NCBI RefSeq assembly: GCF_018596315.1
Contig: NZ_JAHEAG010000016.1
Coordinates: 1-64,000 of the forward strand
Direction: 5' to 3'
DNA from: Bradyrhizobium sp. SRL28
Lineage (GTDB): Bacteria; Pseudomonadota; Alphaproteobacteria; Rhizobiales; Xanthobacteraceae
Length of the DNA stretch: 64,000 nt
In this document: in pieces, positions 54,542-63,790 of the stretch
How positions within the stretch are numbered: position 1 is the stretch's first letter
How the letters are laid out: each line of letters opens with the position of its first letter
The notes under the pieces: generated by a model
What the model was told of the DNA's origin: nothing
Databases searched by the model: none
What the model saw: the letters and a program-made list of their open reading frames with translations, nothing else
Translations under genes and position numbers: made by a program

Positions 54542-55491
54542 TTGCGAACCGCTCCAAAGGTGATGCCGCGCAGCAGATGCTTGCGCAGAAGCACTGTGAA
54601 AACGACAATCGGCACCAGAAACAACGTTGTGCCGGCGGCGACTGCAGGCCAGTCCTGCCCGCCTTCCCCGATGATGATCGGAATGAAAGGTGGCGCCGTC
54701 TGCGCATTTCCGGAGGTCAAAAGCACCGCGAAGGCGTATTCGTTCCAGGCGAAGATCAGGCAGAAGATCGCGGTTGCCGCGATTCCGGTTGTTGCCTGCG
54801 GCAGCACCACCTTCACGAAGGCCTGAAAGCGGGTATAGCCGTCGATCATGGCCGCTTCCTCGTACTCGCGCGGGATCTCGTCTATGAAACCTTTCAGCAG
54901 CCAAACCGCGAGCGAGACGTTCACCGAGGTGTAGAGCAGGATCATGCCGAGCCTTGTGTCCGACAGTCCGATGGCGCGGTACATCAGATAGATCGGGATC
55001 GCGACCGCGATCGGCGGCATCATTCGTGTCGACAGGATGAAGAACAGCAAATCGTCCTTCAAGGGCACGCGGAACCGCGAGAACCCGTAGGCCGACAATG
55101 TGCCCAGGGCGACCGCGAGCACGGTCGAGCCAAAGGCGATGATCAGCGAATTGACAAAACGCGGCACATAATTCGACGGACCGGCGACCACCATGTTGCG
55201 GCCGCGCGCAATTTCATCGCAAAGCCCCTGAGGCGGTCCAAGCGTGCGGATGAATTCCGGCGTCTGGCGCGAGCGCGTAGTGAAGAGATTGCAGAAACCT
55301 TCGAGCGACGGCGTGAAGACGACCTTGGGTGGATAGGAGATCGCATCGTCCGGCGACTTGAATGAGGTGAGAACGATCCAGACCAGCGGAATCATGGTGA
55401 TCACGGCGTAGAGAACCACGAGCGAACCCGCGAGTCGCCGGGTGCCGGGCAATGGTTCAACGACGGAATGAGCTGTGTTGGCGATGCTCAT
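54538..55491 (-). CDS. Sugar/polyol ABC transporter permease (MalG-like)
   Basis: A 317-residue inner-membrane permease with six helices. The ATPase-coupling EAA loop is EYEEAAMIDGYTRFQAFVKVVLPQ, the MalG type. The first helix (LVVLYAVITMIPLVWIVLTS) is followed by a large periplasmic loop of about 60 residues. The start at 55491 overlaps the preceding permease stop (ATGA). Forms the channel with the MalF-like permease. Confidence 0.9.
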   Translation of the reverse strand: MSIANTAHSVVEPLPGTRRLAGSLVVLYAVITMIPLVWIVLTSFKSPDDAISYPPKVVFTPSLEGFCNLFTTRSRQTPEFIRTLGPPQGLCDEIARGRNMVVAGPSNYVPRFVNSLIIAFGSTVLAVALGTLSAYGFSRFRVPLKDDLLFFILSTRMMPPIAVAIPIYLMYRAIGLSDTRLGMILLYTSVNVSLAVWLLKGFIDEIPREYEEAAMIDGYTRFQAFVKVVLPQATTGIAATAIFCLIFAWNEYAFAVLLTSGNAQTAPPFIPIIIGEGGQDWPAVAAGTTLFLVPIVVFTVLLRKHLLRGITFGAVRK

Positions 55492-56447
55492 CGGCTCTTC
55501 ACCCGGTTCAGTGCCTTGACATAGATGTTGGCCAGGCCAAACACCGTCACGAACAGAATGATCGCAAAGGCCGAGGAATAGCCCGTCCGCCAGCTCTCGA
55601 ACGCCGCGCGCTTGAGCGTGATCGAGGCAACTTCCGTCGTCGACCCCGGCCCGCCGCCGGTAAGCAGGTTGACCATGTCGAACATCTTGAAGTTCTCTAT
55701 GCCGCGGAACAGCACGGCGAGCATGATGAACGGCAACGCCATCGGCAGTGTGATCGACCAGAATTGCCGCCATTTTGATGCGCGGTCGACCTCCGCCGCC
55801 TCATAGATGTAGTCCGGAATCGATCGCAGGCCAGCAAGGCAGATCAGCATCACATAAGGGGTCCACATCCAGGCGTCGACGATGACGATCGCCCAGGGGC
55901 TCAACGTCACATCACCCAGCATCTGGAACGACGATGCGGGGCGGCCGGTGAGGAAGGCGACCACATAGTTGAAGAGGCCGATTTGCGGCTGATAGAGGAA
56001 CGTCCAGAAATTGCCAACGACGGCCGGCGAAAGCATCATTGGCAGCAGGATGATCGTCGTCCAGACGCCGTGGCCGCGGAATTTCTTGTCGATCAGGAAG
56101 GCGAGGCCAAATCCGAGCACGGTCTCGATGACGACGGTCCAGAACACGAAATGCGCCGTCACCTGCATCGCCGCCCAGATGTCCGGATCGGTCAGGATCG
56201 TCTGGTACCAATCGATCCCCAGCCACTTCACCGGGGCATTGGCCCGGTTGGCCCGATAGTTGGTGAAGGACAGATAGATCGTCCAGACCAGCGGGAAGAT
56301 GTTGATCGCCAGCAGTAGCACCATGGTCGGGGTGATGAAGAGCCACGCGAGCGCCTTGTCCGACAAGCCCCGGATACGGCGCACCACGGCGGGCTGCACG
56401 GGCACAGCGCCGTAGGTGATCCGCGATGAGGCACTCAAATCATTCAT
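55488..56447 (-). CDS. Sugar/polyol ABC transporter permease (MalF-like)
   Basis: A 319-residue permease with a cytoplasmic N terminus and six helices. The coupling loop reads YIYEAAEVDRASKWRQFWSITLPMALP. The segment VVGNFWTFLYQPQIGLFNYVV is typical of CUT1 permeases. It is the first permease in the operon, about 90 bases downstream of the binding-protein gene; that gap may hold an attenuating hairpin favouring excess binding protein. Confidence 0.9.
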   Translation of the reverse strand: MNDLSASSRITYGAVPVQPAVVRRIRGLSDKALAWLFITPTMVLLLAINIFPLVWTIYLSFTNYRANRANAPVKWLGIDWYQTILTDPDIWAAMQVTAHFVFWTVVIETVLGFGLAFLIDKKFRGHGVWTTIILLPMMLSPAVVGNFWTFLYQPQIGLFNYVVAFLTGRPASSFQMLGDVTLSPWAIVIVDAWMWTPYVMLICLAGLRSIPDYIYEAAEVDRASKWRQFWSITLPMALPFIMLAVLFRGIENFKMFDMVNLLTGGGPGSTTEVASITLKRAAFESWRTGYSSAFAIILFVTVFGLANIYVKALNRVKSR

Positions 56448-56536
56448 GGCGTCGGGTGGTCCTGATGCGCCGCGGCTTCGGAAGCGAGTCCTGGTATTGC
56501 CTGGAGCGCGAGCGAGCCGCGCTCCAGGCCGCTATC

Positions 56537-57880
56537 CTAGAACTTCTTGCCCTCTTCCTTGAAGATGGCTTTCCAGTCTTTCACCAACCCGTCGAGCGCT
56601 TCCTGCGCGGTCCCCTTGTCGGCGACCACGTAGTCATGAACGCGCTTCTGCTCGGCTTGCAGGAGCTGGGCGTAGGATGGCTCGGCCCAGAAGTCGACCA
56701 CCATGCTCATCGACTTCAGGAACTCCTTGGCGAACGGCGCGCTGTCCGGGAAGCTCGGGTCATTCAGCACGGATTTGGCGCAGGAATAGCCGCCCAGCGC
56801 CCACCACTTCTTCTGCACATCGGCGCCGGAGAACCATTTGATGTATTGCAGCGCTTCGCCCTGGTTCTTGGAATAGGAAACCACGGAGATGCCCTGCCCG
56901 CCGAGCTGCGTGGCCTGGGTGGTGGCGGCGGGATTGGAGAAGAAGCCGATCTTGTCGCCGCCGACGTTCGGATCCTTGTAGAGGCCGGGGAAGAAGGCGA
57001 AGAAGTTCATCTGCAGCGCCACCTGACCGGACTTGAAGGCATCAAGACCTTCCGACATGTAGGAGTTGGAGGCGCCGGGAGGCGTGCAACACTTGTAGAG
57101 CTCCTTGTAGGCCTCGAGCCCCTTGACGGCGCCCGACGAGTTGACGAACCCGTCCATCGCGTAGGGCTTGTTGGGATCCTGGTACTTGAAACCGTAGTCG
57201 TAGAGATAGTTCGAGACGCCCATGGTGATGCCTTCCGAGCCGCGCTCGGTATAGATCGAGGCACCATAGACCTTCTTGCCGTCGATCTCGCGGCCCTGGA
57301 AGAATTTTGCGATGTCGCGGAGTTCATCGAGCGTCTGCGGCACGGCGAGATCACGGCCATATTTGGCCTTGAAGTCTTTCTGCACGTCGGGGCGCGCGAA
57401 CCAGTCTTTGCGATAGGTCCAGCCGACCGCGTCGCCCATCGCCGGCAACGCCCAGTAATTCGGTGTGTTCTTCGGCCACTGCGAATAGCCGACCACGGTG
57501 GCGGGCATGTAGTCGTCCATGCTGATGCCTTCCTTCTTGAAGAAGTCGTTCAGCTTAACGTACTGGCCGTTCTCGGCAGCGCCGCCGATCCACTGCGAAT
57601 CGCCGATGATGAGATCGCACAGCGAGCCGCGCGAGTTGAGTTCGTTCAGGAAGCGATCGGCGTAGTTGGTCCACGGCACGAACTCGAACTTCATGCCGAT
57701 CCCGCTCTTGGCGGTGAAGTCCTTCGACAGTTCGACCAGCGCGTTGGCCGGGTCCCATGCGGCCCAGCACAGCGTGATCGTCTTGCCTTGCGCGTGCGCG
57801 GGCGTGGTCATCGCTCCGATGCCGACCGCAGCGGCGAGAGCGCCGCCTGCAGCAAAAAGCGCCTTCATGCTATTCTTCAT
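56537..57880 (-). CDS. Sugar/polyol ABC transporter substrate-binding protein
   Basis: A 447-residue periplasmic receptor of the CUT1 family (extracellular solute-binding family 1). The ATG at 57880 is preferred because GGAGGG lies 8 bases upstream; the ATG at 57886 is very close to that site. The signal peptide ends at AHA near residue 30. Mature features are LCWAAWDPANALVELSKDF, WALPAMGDAVGWTYRKDWF and GGQGISVVSYSKN. First gene of the transporter-DhaKLM operon; ligand likely a polyol or triose/tetrose that feeds the Dha kinase. Confidence 0.9.
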   Translation of the reverse strand: MKNSMKALFAAGGALAAAVGIGAMTTPAHAQGKTITLCWAAWDPANALVELSKDFTAKSGIGMKFEFVPWTNYADRFLNELNSRGSLCDLIIGDSQWIGGAAENGQYVKLNDFFKKEGISMDDYMPATVVGYSQWPKNTPNYWALPAMGDAVGWTYRKDWFARPDVQKDFKAKYGRDLAVPQTLDELRDIAKFFQGREIDGKKVYGASIYTERGSEGITMGVSNYLYDYGFKYQDPNKPYAMDGFVNSSGAVKGLEAYKELYKCCTPPGASNSYMSEGLDAFKSGQVALQMNFFAFFPGLYKDPNVGGDKIGFFSNPAATTQATQLGGQGISVVSYSKNQGEALQYIKWFSGADVQKKWWALGGYSCAKSVLNDPSFPDSAPFAKEFLKSMSMVVDFWAEPSYAQLLQAEQKRVHDYVVADKGTAQEALDGLVKDWKAIFKEEGKKF

Positions 57881-58787
57881 GCGCATTTCCCTCCATTTGA
57901 ACCGGCCATCGACATGGCGCGGCGTTCCTGCCCGCTCGAATTTTTCGAGCAGTGCGACACAGTCCTTGACGGGCTAAGTGACTGAACTGACGTTTCCTCG
58001 CGCCACCCGGATTCTTAAGGACCGGCGAAGCTCGATTTGTTTAGTGAAACACAATTTACTAAACATTGCAAGTGAGCTGTCGCCGGCTTTCATTTCAATG
58101 TTCGCGTAACGCCTGGCGATTGAAGCAAGGCGACCGTTATGATGATTGCCTACAAGCTTATTGCATCGAACAGAACTCACGAAGCAATCACGTCGGTCGG
58201 CGAAATGGCGCTATCGATTGCGCGTGTCGTCCGAGCGCTTCAATTCCAAGGCGATTTTATTTTGTTGCGCCAATTCGAAATGCCGTCGCTAGAACGAGTC
58301 GTTTGTCATTGCTTATGCTTTTGACCAAGGTCAGATCGAAAGCTATACGCAAACCGTACACCACGCCGCTCCCTTGAAGAGGCTACTCAGTTGTTACGTT
58401 ACCAATATGAACGAACGAGAACCGCGACTGCCATGGTCGTGGACGCTTACCTGACGTGAGCTTTGCGGCGAACGACCGCTTTGCGCGGCGAGTTCAACCG
58501 ATCGCTGCAACACATTCTGCGGACTTCGCCTTAGGCCGCCTCGGATCTCGCGCTGTCGTTCGGAAGGAAGGGAGAAGCAGTCGGAGCGCCAAGACTGCAC
58601 CGGCGGCGTGACGCTCGTCGATCCTGAATACGACCGCGGCATAGAGCTTGCTGCAGTGAGGAGGCTGAAGATAGGGCCGAATATGCCAGTACTGATACTT
58701 GGGCCGTACCAACTCTGATCGTTGCCGGTGGTGTCGGCTACCATTTGATTCGTACCATTCACTAGATCGGTTGTAGGATAAAAAGAA
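57881..58787. other. Long spacer with the operon control region
   Basis: About 900 bases with no gene I can support. Two short frames (58139-58324 plus, 58394-58762 minus) lack ribosome binding sites and family matches. The inverted repeat at 58038-58065 is the most likely regulatory site for the downstream ABC/dha operon. Confidence 0.45.
58038..58065. promoter_or_regulatory. Candidate operator of the ABC/dha operon
   Basis: TGTTTAGT (58038-58045) and ACTAAACA (58058-58065) are perfect 8-bp inverted arms with a 12-base spacer in AT-rich DNA, about 160 bases upstream of the binding-protein start. This suits a dimeric repressor such as DeoR or LacI types. No regulator gene of those families is adjacent. 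Confidence 0.45.
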
Positions 58788-58820
58788 AACCCGAGCCGCG
58801 ATGCCGGCCGGGCTTTTTTC
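58788..58820. terminator. Bidirectional rho-independent terminator
   Basis: A GC-rich stem (CCCG-x-GCCG pairing with CGGC-CGGG, 58790-58812) is followed by six T on the plus strand. On the minus strand it is followed by TTTTCTTTTT. It lies about 80 bases past the end of the phosphoesterase gene and probably stops that transcript. Confidence 0.65.
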
Positions 58821-58897
58821 TAGTCTTCCTGTTCCAGCACGGTCTGGAATATCCCTAGAGAGGACACTGCTCAGTGCTCCCTCGGGCCTCATCCACA

Positions 58898-59365
58898 TCA
58901 CTCGGCGCGACTAAGGTCGTGAATGACCGGCTGAAGGTCGCTTGCGGTTAGCTCCAAAGTAGCCAGCGTGATAGGCAGCTTGAAACGCCGTGGCCCGGCG
59001 CTTCCAGGATTTAGATAGAGCACACCGTCAATCGTTTCGATCCGCGGGCGATGCGAGTGGCCGGAAACCACCACGTCGATTCCGCAAACTGCTGGATCGA
59101 TCTGAAGTTGCTGAAGGTCATGCAACACATAGAAGGAGCGCTCACCGAGCCGGACCACCTGAGTGTCGGGATAACGTTTCGCCAAGTCGCCGGTATCGAT
59201 GTTTCCTCTGATCGCAGTGACAGGCGCGATCCGACGAAGTCTGACGAGAACGTCCGCGCGACCAATATCGCCAGCGTGGATGATATGCGCCACCCCGGCA
59301 AGCCCTTGCTCAGCCTCGGGCCGCAGGAGCCCGTGGGTATCCGAGATGATTCCAATCTTCAGCAC
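58898..59365 (-). CDS. YfcE/MJ0936 family metallophosphoesterase
   Basis: A 155-residue calcineurin-like phosphoesterase. The GTG at 59365 is preferred because GAGGG lies about 9 bases upstream and the core begins at once with LKIGIISDTHG. Metal ligands are in ISDTHG, HAGDIG, RGNID and SGHSHRP, all present. The length is right for YfcE-type enzymes, which cleave phosphodiesters with Mn2+. Followed by a terminator, so probably monocistronic. Confidence 0.88.
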   Translation of the reverse strand: MLKIGIISDTHGLLRPEAEQGLAGVAHIIHAGDIGRADVLVRLRRIAPVTAIRGNIDTGDLAKRYPDTQVVRLGERSFYVLHDLQQLQIDPAVCGIDVVVSGHSHRPRIETIDGVLYLNPGSAGPRRFKLPITLATLELTASDLQPVIHDLSRAE

Positions 59366-59498
59366 TGCGCAGTATCCCTCGATGCGCGACCGAACGGCGT
59401 GTCCGACTATCTCAATCACGCATAACACGGCTAGGGTCAGGACCCATAAACTGAACGAAAAACTCGGATGACGACTTCGAGCCCCGGACGGACCTCAA

Positions 59499-59640
59499 TC
59501 AGCCGGCCGGTGGCTTGCCGGTGTAAACCGCCAATTGAGCGTCGAAAGCCCACTTGTAGGCGGGCCGCGCTTCGCCGCGGCGACATAGGTGGCCAGGTTC
59601 GCATGTTCGTCCAGAATGCCCGATGATTTCGGCCTGAGCA
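59499..59640 (-). pseudogene. Glutathione S-transferase C-terminal remnant
   Basis: On the minus strand the final codons read ARPAYKWAFDAQLAVYTGKP and then PAG-stop. Before a one-base shift comes HANLATYVAA. Together they match the conserved end of theta/zeta-like bacterial glutathione S-transferases. About 45 of 210 residues remain. Confidence 0.5.
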
Positions 59641-59654
59641 GCACCGACACCAGC

Positions 59655-60017
59655 CTAGCTGCTTCGTTGCGCGGTCCAGTATCCCGAGCAGCGCCCGCCT
59701 CCTGCGTGACCGCTCCAGGTCCCGCCGCCGGCGTCTCGCGTCAGCCTTCCCGAACCTGATGCGTATTTTTCGTGGACCGTCACCGACGCGCGAACCGCGC
59801 CCGATCTCCCGACAGACCCTCTGAACTTCACCAGATTGGGATGCGTGACAACGCCGTCGTTTATATTCACTGAGAAATTGTAGGTCGGATCGCAGCTTCC
59901 GCGTTGTGTAACGAAGACGAGATTCCAGGGACCGTCGTAAGAGGTTCGGGCTTCGGCAGCCGTCGCCATGGTAAGGCAGGCACAGCCAATGAAATTCGCC
60001 ATCAGTCGCTTGTTCAT
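59655..60017 (-). CDS. Small secreted protein, unknown function
   Basis: A 120-residue exported protein: signal peptide 1-23 (cut after AEA), then a mature part with DGPWNLVFVTQRGSCDPTYNFSV, GDVxH-like and GGGTWSGHAGGGRCSGYWTAQR. Two Cys could form a disulfide. Similar small periplasmic proteins are widespread in Bradyrhizobium but have no known role. Single gene. Confidence 0.7.
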   Translation of the reverse strand: MNKRLMANFIGCACLTMATAAEARTSYDGPWNLVFVTQRGSCDPTYNFSVNINDGVVTHPNLVKFRGSVGRSGAVRASVTVHEKYASGSGRLTRDAGGGTWSGHAGGGRCSGYWTAQRSS

Positions 60018-60167
60018 GATGTTCTCTCCATAGGAATTGGTTGATGTTCAGTAAGGCAGCAGTCGTAGGTGTTGGGCATTGTTGCCTTCTCTTGGTCTAT
60101 CGTCGCTGTTCGTCGACCATCTCCTTTCACCGTGCGTTTCAGGAGCCGGTGTGCATTTCGGTGGGCC

Positions 60168-60956
60168 CTACGCGGCCGTCCAGCCGCCGTCGATCGAGAG
60201 GTTGGCGCCGGTGATCTGCGCGGCGTCTTGGCTGCACAGGAACAGCGCCAGCGACGCCACCTGCTCGACCGTGACGAATTCCTTCGTCGGCTGGGCCGCG
60301 AGCAGGACGTCGTTGATCACCTGATCTCTCCTCATGTTGCGCGCCTCCATCGTATTCGGGATTTGCTTCTCCACTAATGGCGTCCAGACGTAGCCGGGGC
60401 TGATGCAGTTGCAGGTGATCTTCGACCGGGCGAGTTCCAGCGCCACCGTCTTGGTGAGTCCCACGATGCCGTGCTTGGCCGCGACGTAGGCCGACTTGAA
60501 GGGGGATGCGACCAGCGAATGCGCCGAGGCCGTGGTGATGATACGGCCCCAGCCGCGCCTCTTCATGCCGGGCACGGCTGCACGGATCGCGTGGAAGGCG
60601 GAGGACAGGTTGATCCCAATGATCGCATTCCACTTGTCGACCGGAAACTCCTCGATAGGGGCGACGTGCTGGACGCCGGCATTGTTCACGAGGACATCCA
60701 CGCTGCCGAAAGTCTTCTCGGCGAGCGTGATGAGCTCGGCGATTTCGCTCGGCTTGGCCATGTCCGCGGGCGAATAGACGGCCTTCACCCCGAAATCGCT
60801 CTCGACGGCAGATCGCTCCTTCTCGACATCGGCCGGCGCATCCATCCCATTGAGCACGATGTTGGCACCCGCGCCTGCGAAAGCACGCGCATACGCGAGA
60901 CCGATGCCGCTCGTCGAGCCGGTCACAACCGCGACTTTACCTTTCAGAATACCCAT
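60168..60956 (-). CDS. bdhA: 3-hydroxybutyrate dehydrogenase (SDR)
   Basis: A 262-residue SDR converting 3-hydroxybutyrate and NAD to acetoacetate. VTGSTSGIG is at 11-19, NNAG at 91-94, Ser144, Tyr157 and Lys161 form the triad. QHVAPIEEFPVDKWNAIIGINLSSAFH and NCISPGYVWTPLVEKQIP are characteristic of bacterial BdhA. It is last in an operon with acetoacetate decarboxylase and a patatin-like protein, a combination suited to poly-hydroxybutyrate or ketone-body turnover. Confidence 0.9.
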   Translation of the reverse strand: MGILKGKVAVVTGSTSGIGLAYARAFAGAGANIVLNGMDAPADVEKERSAVESDFGVKAVYSPADMAKPSEIAELITLAEKTFGSVDVLVNNAGVQHVAPIEEFPVDKWNAIIGINLSSAFHAIRAAVPGMKRRGWGRIITTASAHSLVASPFKSAYVAAKHGIVGLTKTVALELARSKITCNCISPGYVWTPLVEKQIPNTMEARNMRRDQVINDVLLAAQPTKEFVTVEQVASLALFLCSQDAAQITGANLSIDGGWTAA

Positions 60957-61050
60957 TTCACTTTTCCTTGTTGATCTCAAAACGAGTGACGGCCTTACGG
61001 CTCGTCGCCGCAGGTGTTTCTGGACGCGCGCAGCGGATCGCAGTCGTCCC

Positions 61051-61842
61051 TCATGTGACCAGAGCTCTCTCGTAGCTCCGGAGCGGGCGTCGGATCGGCT
61101 GTTGCAAATAGTCGTGAACGACCTTGCCGAGCCCTAGGGTAAGGTCGGCGCGGATGTGAATTGCGGATACGATCTCGAGAACCGGCAAATCAGCCACGGG
61201 AGCCAGGGCGTGAGGCGTCAGCGCGAGAGCCGCGGGCCCGGTCCACGCCCCTTTCAAGACAAGTTGCTCAAGGTGATATTCGACAAGCTCGCAGATCCGC
61301 GGACTGCCGTCGACGTGCGGAATGATCTTGAGAAGGAAGTTCGGTTCCTGGAGAGCGGCCTTGACTTGCGCCAGGTCGGCTTCGCGGTACTTGTACCCCA
61401 TCGTGCCGGTTGCTACCCGCAACCGGCCGTAATCCAGAGTGCCGATGAGCGTATCGACCTCGGTCCCCAACGTCGGTTGGCCGAGCTTTTTCGGAAAGCC
61501 CCAGAGCTCGCGACCGCCCGCGATCGGTCCCTCATCGTTCAGGAACATGCAATGGGTGTAGCTGCCCCTGCGACCGCGGAACGACACCGGGATGACTTGG
61601 CCGCTCTCGGTGTAGTCGCCAAAACCATTGGAATCCGGCATGCGGATGAATTCGTATTTGACCAGCGCCTCGCGTTCATCGAGTTCGAGCGGCGCCGGGA
61701 CAACCGATCGCAGCTTCCCCGGATCGGTGCGATAGGTGATGATCAGATACTCGCGGTTGACGAAGCGATACGGCCCCGGCGGATAGGCCGGACTGGTGAG
61801 CGGCATCGCGAACGCCCGCCTCACGATTTCATTTTCGCGCAT
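61051..61842 (-). CDS. adc: Acetoacetate decarboxylase
   Basis: A 263-residue enzyme converting acetoacetate to acetone and CO2 through a Schiff base. The catalytic Lys pair is Lys118-Lys119 in [10 protein letters not shown], the upstream residue depressing the pKa. [16 protein letters not shown] and [18 protein letters not shown] are typical. Between the patatin-like and 3-hydroxybutyrate dehydrogenase genes, it can remove the acetoacetate formed by the latter. Confidence 0.92.
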   Translation of the reverse strand: MRENEIVRRAFAMPLTSPAYPPGPYRFVNREYLIITYRTDPGKLRSVVPAPLELDEREALVKYEFIRMPDSNGFGDYTESGQVIPVSFRGRRGSYTHCMFLNDEGPIAGGRELWGFPKKLGQPTLGTEVDTLIGTLDYGRLRVATGTMGYKYREADLAQVKAALQEPNFLLKIIPHVDGSPRICELVEYHLEQLVLKGAWTGPAALALTPHALAPVADLPVLEIVSAIHIRADLTLGLGKVVHDYLQQPIRRPLRSYERALVT

Positions 61843-61876
61843 TCAATTCTCCTGTGACTGGGAATGACCGGCTGGC

Positions 61877-63028
61877 CTATTCGCGACCATTCTGCTCAAG
61901 ATCGAACGTGGAGACGCCGTCCGCACTGGTCGGGCGGGCCAGCACTTCGGGATGACGAAGGGTGCGCAGCGCATCGTGATAACCGGCGCGCCAATGATCC
62001 TGCATCGAGAGGCGGGAAAATTCGTAGTCCTTGGAGTGGCCTTCGTAGTTCCGCGTGCGATAGATTAGATGGACGAGGCTGTGCACGTTGTGAGAGGCAG
62101 CCGTCCTGAGCAGCCTGACGTCCTCTTGCTCGCGCAGATCTTCAGGCAGCCTGCTCAAGAGAGCTGCCAGTTCTCGCTGCAACCGGTGCAGGCTCTTGAA
62201 CTGGTCTGTGCTCGCTCGCGTGCGGCTCGAGTATTGAATCTCCTTTTGACGCGTAACGACGTCGGCCATATTGCGCGGAATCTGGCCGCGTGCGCTCCAG
62301 AGATCAACCTGAAACACGAGCGTGTCCTGACGGGCGCCACACTCAATCACCCACTGCAACGGAGTGTTGGATACGAGGCCGCCATCCCAATAATGTTCAC
62401 CATCGATTTCGATCGCTGGAAAGCCCGGCGGCAGCGCCCCACTCGCCAGGATGTGCTCGGGCCGAATCGTATGCGTGGCAGTGTCGAAATAGACCAGATT
62501 GCCGGTCCTCACATTGACGGCACCCGCGCTGAACCGCGTCATGCCGGCGTTGATACGATCGAAATCGACGAGGCGCTCCAGTGTCGTCTTCAGCGCGCCC
62601 GTGTCGTAGATGCTGGTGGCGGCAAGCGTTCCACCCGCTTGCAGCCATGGCGCCAGTGGCCGCGCAGAAAAGAATCCGTTCGCGCCAAACACCGCCGCAA
62701 AGCTCGCATTCACCTGATTGAGAAAATTGCGGGTGTGATCGCTATTCAACAAATCGGTGAACGGCGCGTCCAACGTCACCTGCGTCCAAAACTCGCGAAG
62801 CCGGTCAACGCGGGAATTGGGAGGATTGCCCGCGATGATTGCAGCGTTGATCGCTCCAATCGAAATGCCGGCAATCCAATCCGGATGGATGTTGGCTTCG
62901 GCCAGAGCCTCGTAGACGCCTCCCTGATAAGCCCCCAGAGCGCCGCCGCCTTGCAATAGCAACGCTATGCAATCGAATGGCGGGCGCCGGTCGCCGGTCG
63001 TGAGGTGAGGTCGAGGCTGAAAATTCAT
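61877..63028 (-). CDS. Patatin-like phospholipase family protein
   Basis: A 383-residue serine hydrolase with a Ser-Asp dyad. The oxyanion loop LQGGGALGAYQGG is at 25-37, nucleophile Ser56 in GISIG, and catalytic Asp in WDGGLVSNTPL (about 212). The C-terminal part is the DUF3734 extension common in rhizobia. It leads the operon with adc and bdhA, suggesting release of hydroxy-fatty acids from storage polyester or lipid. The 29-bp palindrome 71 bases upstream is a likely operator. Confidence 0.9.
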   Translation of the reverse strand: MNFQPRPHLTTGDRRPPFDCIALLLQGGGALGAYQGGVYEALAEANIHPDWIAGISIGAINAAIIAGNPPNSRVDRLREFWTQVTLDAPFTDLLNSDHTRNFLNQVNASFAAVFGANGFFSARPLAPWLQAGGTLAATSIYDTGALKTTLERLVDFDRINAGMTRFSAGAVNVRTGNLVYFDTATHTIRPEHILASGALPPGFPAIEIDGEHYWDGGLVSNTPLQWVIECGARQDTLVFQVDLWSARGQIPRNMADVVTRQKEIQYSSRTRASTDQFKSLHRLQRELAALLSRLPEDLREQEDVRLLRTAASHNVHSLVHLIYRTRNYEGHSKDYEFSRLSMQDHWRAGYHDALRTLRHPEVLARPTSADGVSTFDLEQNGRE

Positions 63029-63098
63029 GATTCGGTGCCCTTGATTTGCGATTGCTCAAACCCGCGTCCGTTCTGTCGAGAGCGCGGTCGTCGCTGTT

Positions 63099-63127
63099 TT
63101 AATAAACTATACGGTATAGTTTATTAA
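63099..63127. promoter_or_regulatory. Perfect 29-bp palindromic operator
   Basis: TTAATAAACTATAC and GTATAGTTTATTAA are exact 14-bp inverted arms around one central base. The AT-rich site is 71 bases upstream of the patatin-like gene and looks like a TetR-family operator covering the promoter. The cognate repressor is not in the window next to it. Confidence 0.75.
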
Positions 63128-63258
63128 TGGCCTTGTCAAGCGAGCGCGTTCACAAGCTCGTGCTGGAACCAATTACTTAAGTCCCACGTTCGCCAGACGT
63201 TGTTGTCCCAACCAATTGGACACGCTGACGCAACGCCAAGGTTCGGAGTTCGTGATTG

Positions 63259-63777
63259 TTAGTTGCAAACCAGAACGCGTTGGTGGCGACTGTAGGTGTA
63301 GTAGCAGTCGCTATCGGAATAATTGTCACCGCTTGAGTTGCCATAGGTATAGCCGGCATAGGCGCCAGCGACGTAGGCTGCACCATAACCGTATCGCCGC
63401 CCGCCATAGCCATGGCTGAAGCTTCCGGAACGGCTGTGGCTGACCGATGCAGAGCGAGCCTGGACCGAGCGAGCGACCGCGGGTCCGTCACGACCGCCAG
63501 CGCGTACGCCGCCAAGCGCCCTTAGATCGCCGCGAGGACCAGCGCCGGCGCCCAGGCGAGGAGCCGGACCGCCGAAGCCGGCACGGGGCGCACCGCCAGG
63601 CCCCATGGGAGGAGGAGGACCTGCAAACGCCGGAGGACCGCCGGCCGCGATCGGCGGAGGACCGCCCGGCCCCATTGGAGGCGGACCGGGGAATTGCGCA
63701 AACACCGCAGTCGGCGCCAAGGAAATCGTGGCGAGCGTCGCGCTGACAGACAGCGTCAAGTGTATCTTCCAGGACAT
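63259..63777 (-). CDS. Secreted Pro/Gly-rich protein, unknown function
   Basis: A 172-residue exported protein: signal peptide 1-27 (cut after FAQ), then a low-complexity Pro-Gly-Ala region (about 28-85) and an Arg/Ser and Gly/Tyr-rich part. The end holds CYYTYSRHQRVLVCN, with two Cys. A GGAG lies six bases before the ATG at 63777. It is 13 bases from the RND permease gene and probably cotranscribed. Comparable proteins are common in Bradyrhizobium; the role is unknown. Confidence 0.65.
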   Translation of the reverse strand: MSWKIHLTLSVSATLATISLAPTAVFAQFPGPPPMGPGGPPPIAAGGPPAFAGPPPPMGPGGAPRAGFGGPAPRLGAGAGPRGDLRALGGVRAGGRDGPAVARSVQARSASVSHSRSGSFSHGYGGRRYGYGAAYVAGAYAGYTYGNSSGDNYSDSDCYYTYSRHQRVLVCN

Positions 63778-63790
63778 TATAGTCTCCGTT

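Noticed and set aside
58139-58324. 61-codon plus-strand frame
   Set aside because: Only a weak purine stretch upstream and no recognisable family; could be a micro-protein but not supportable.
58394-58762. 122-codon minus-strand frame
   Set aside because: Start lacks a ribosome binding site and the second half is Ser/Arg-rich without pattern.
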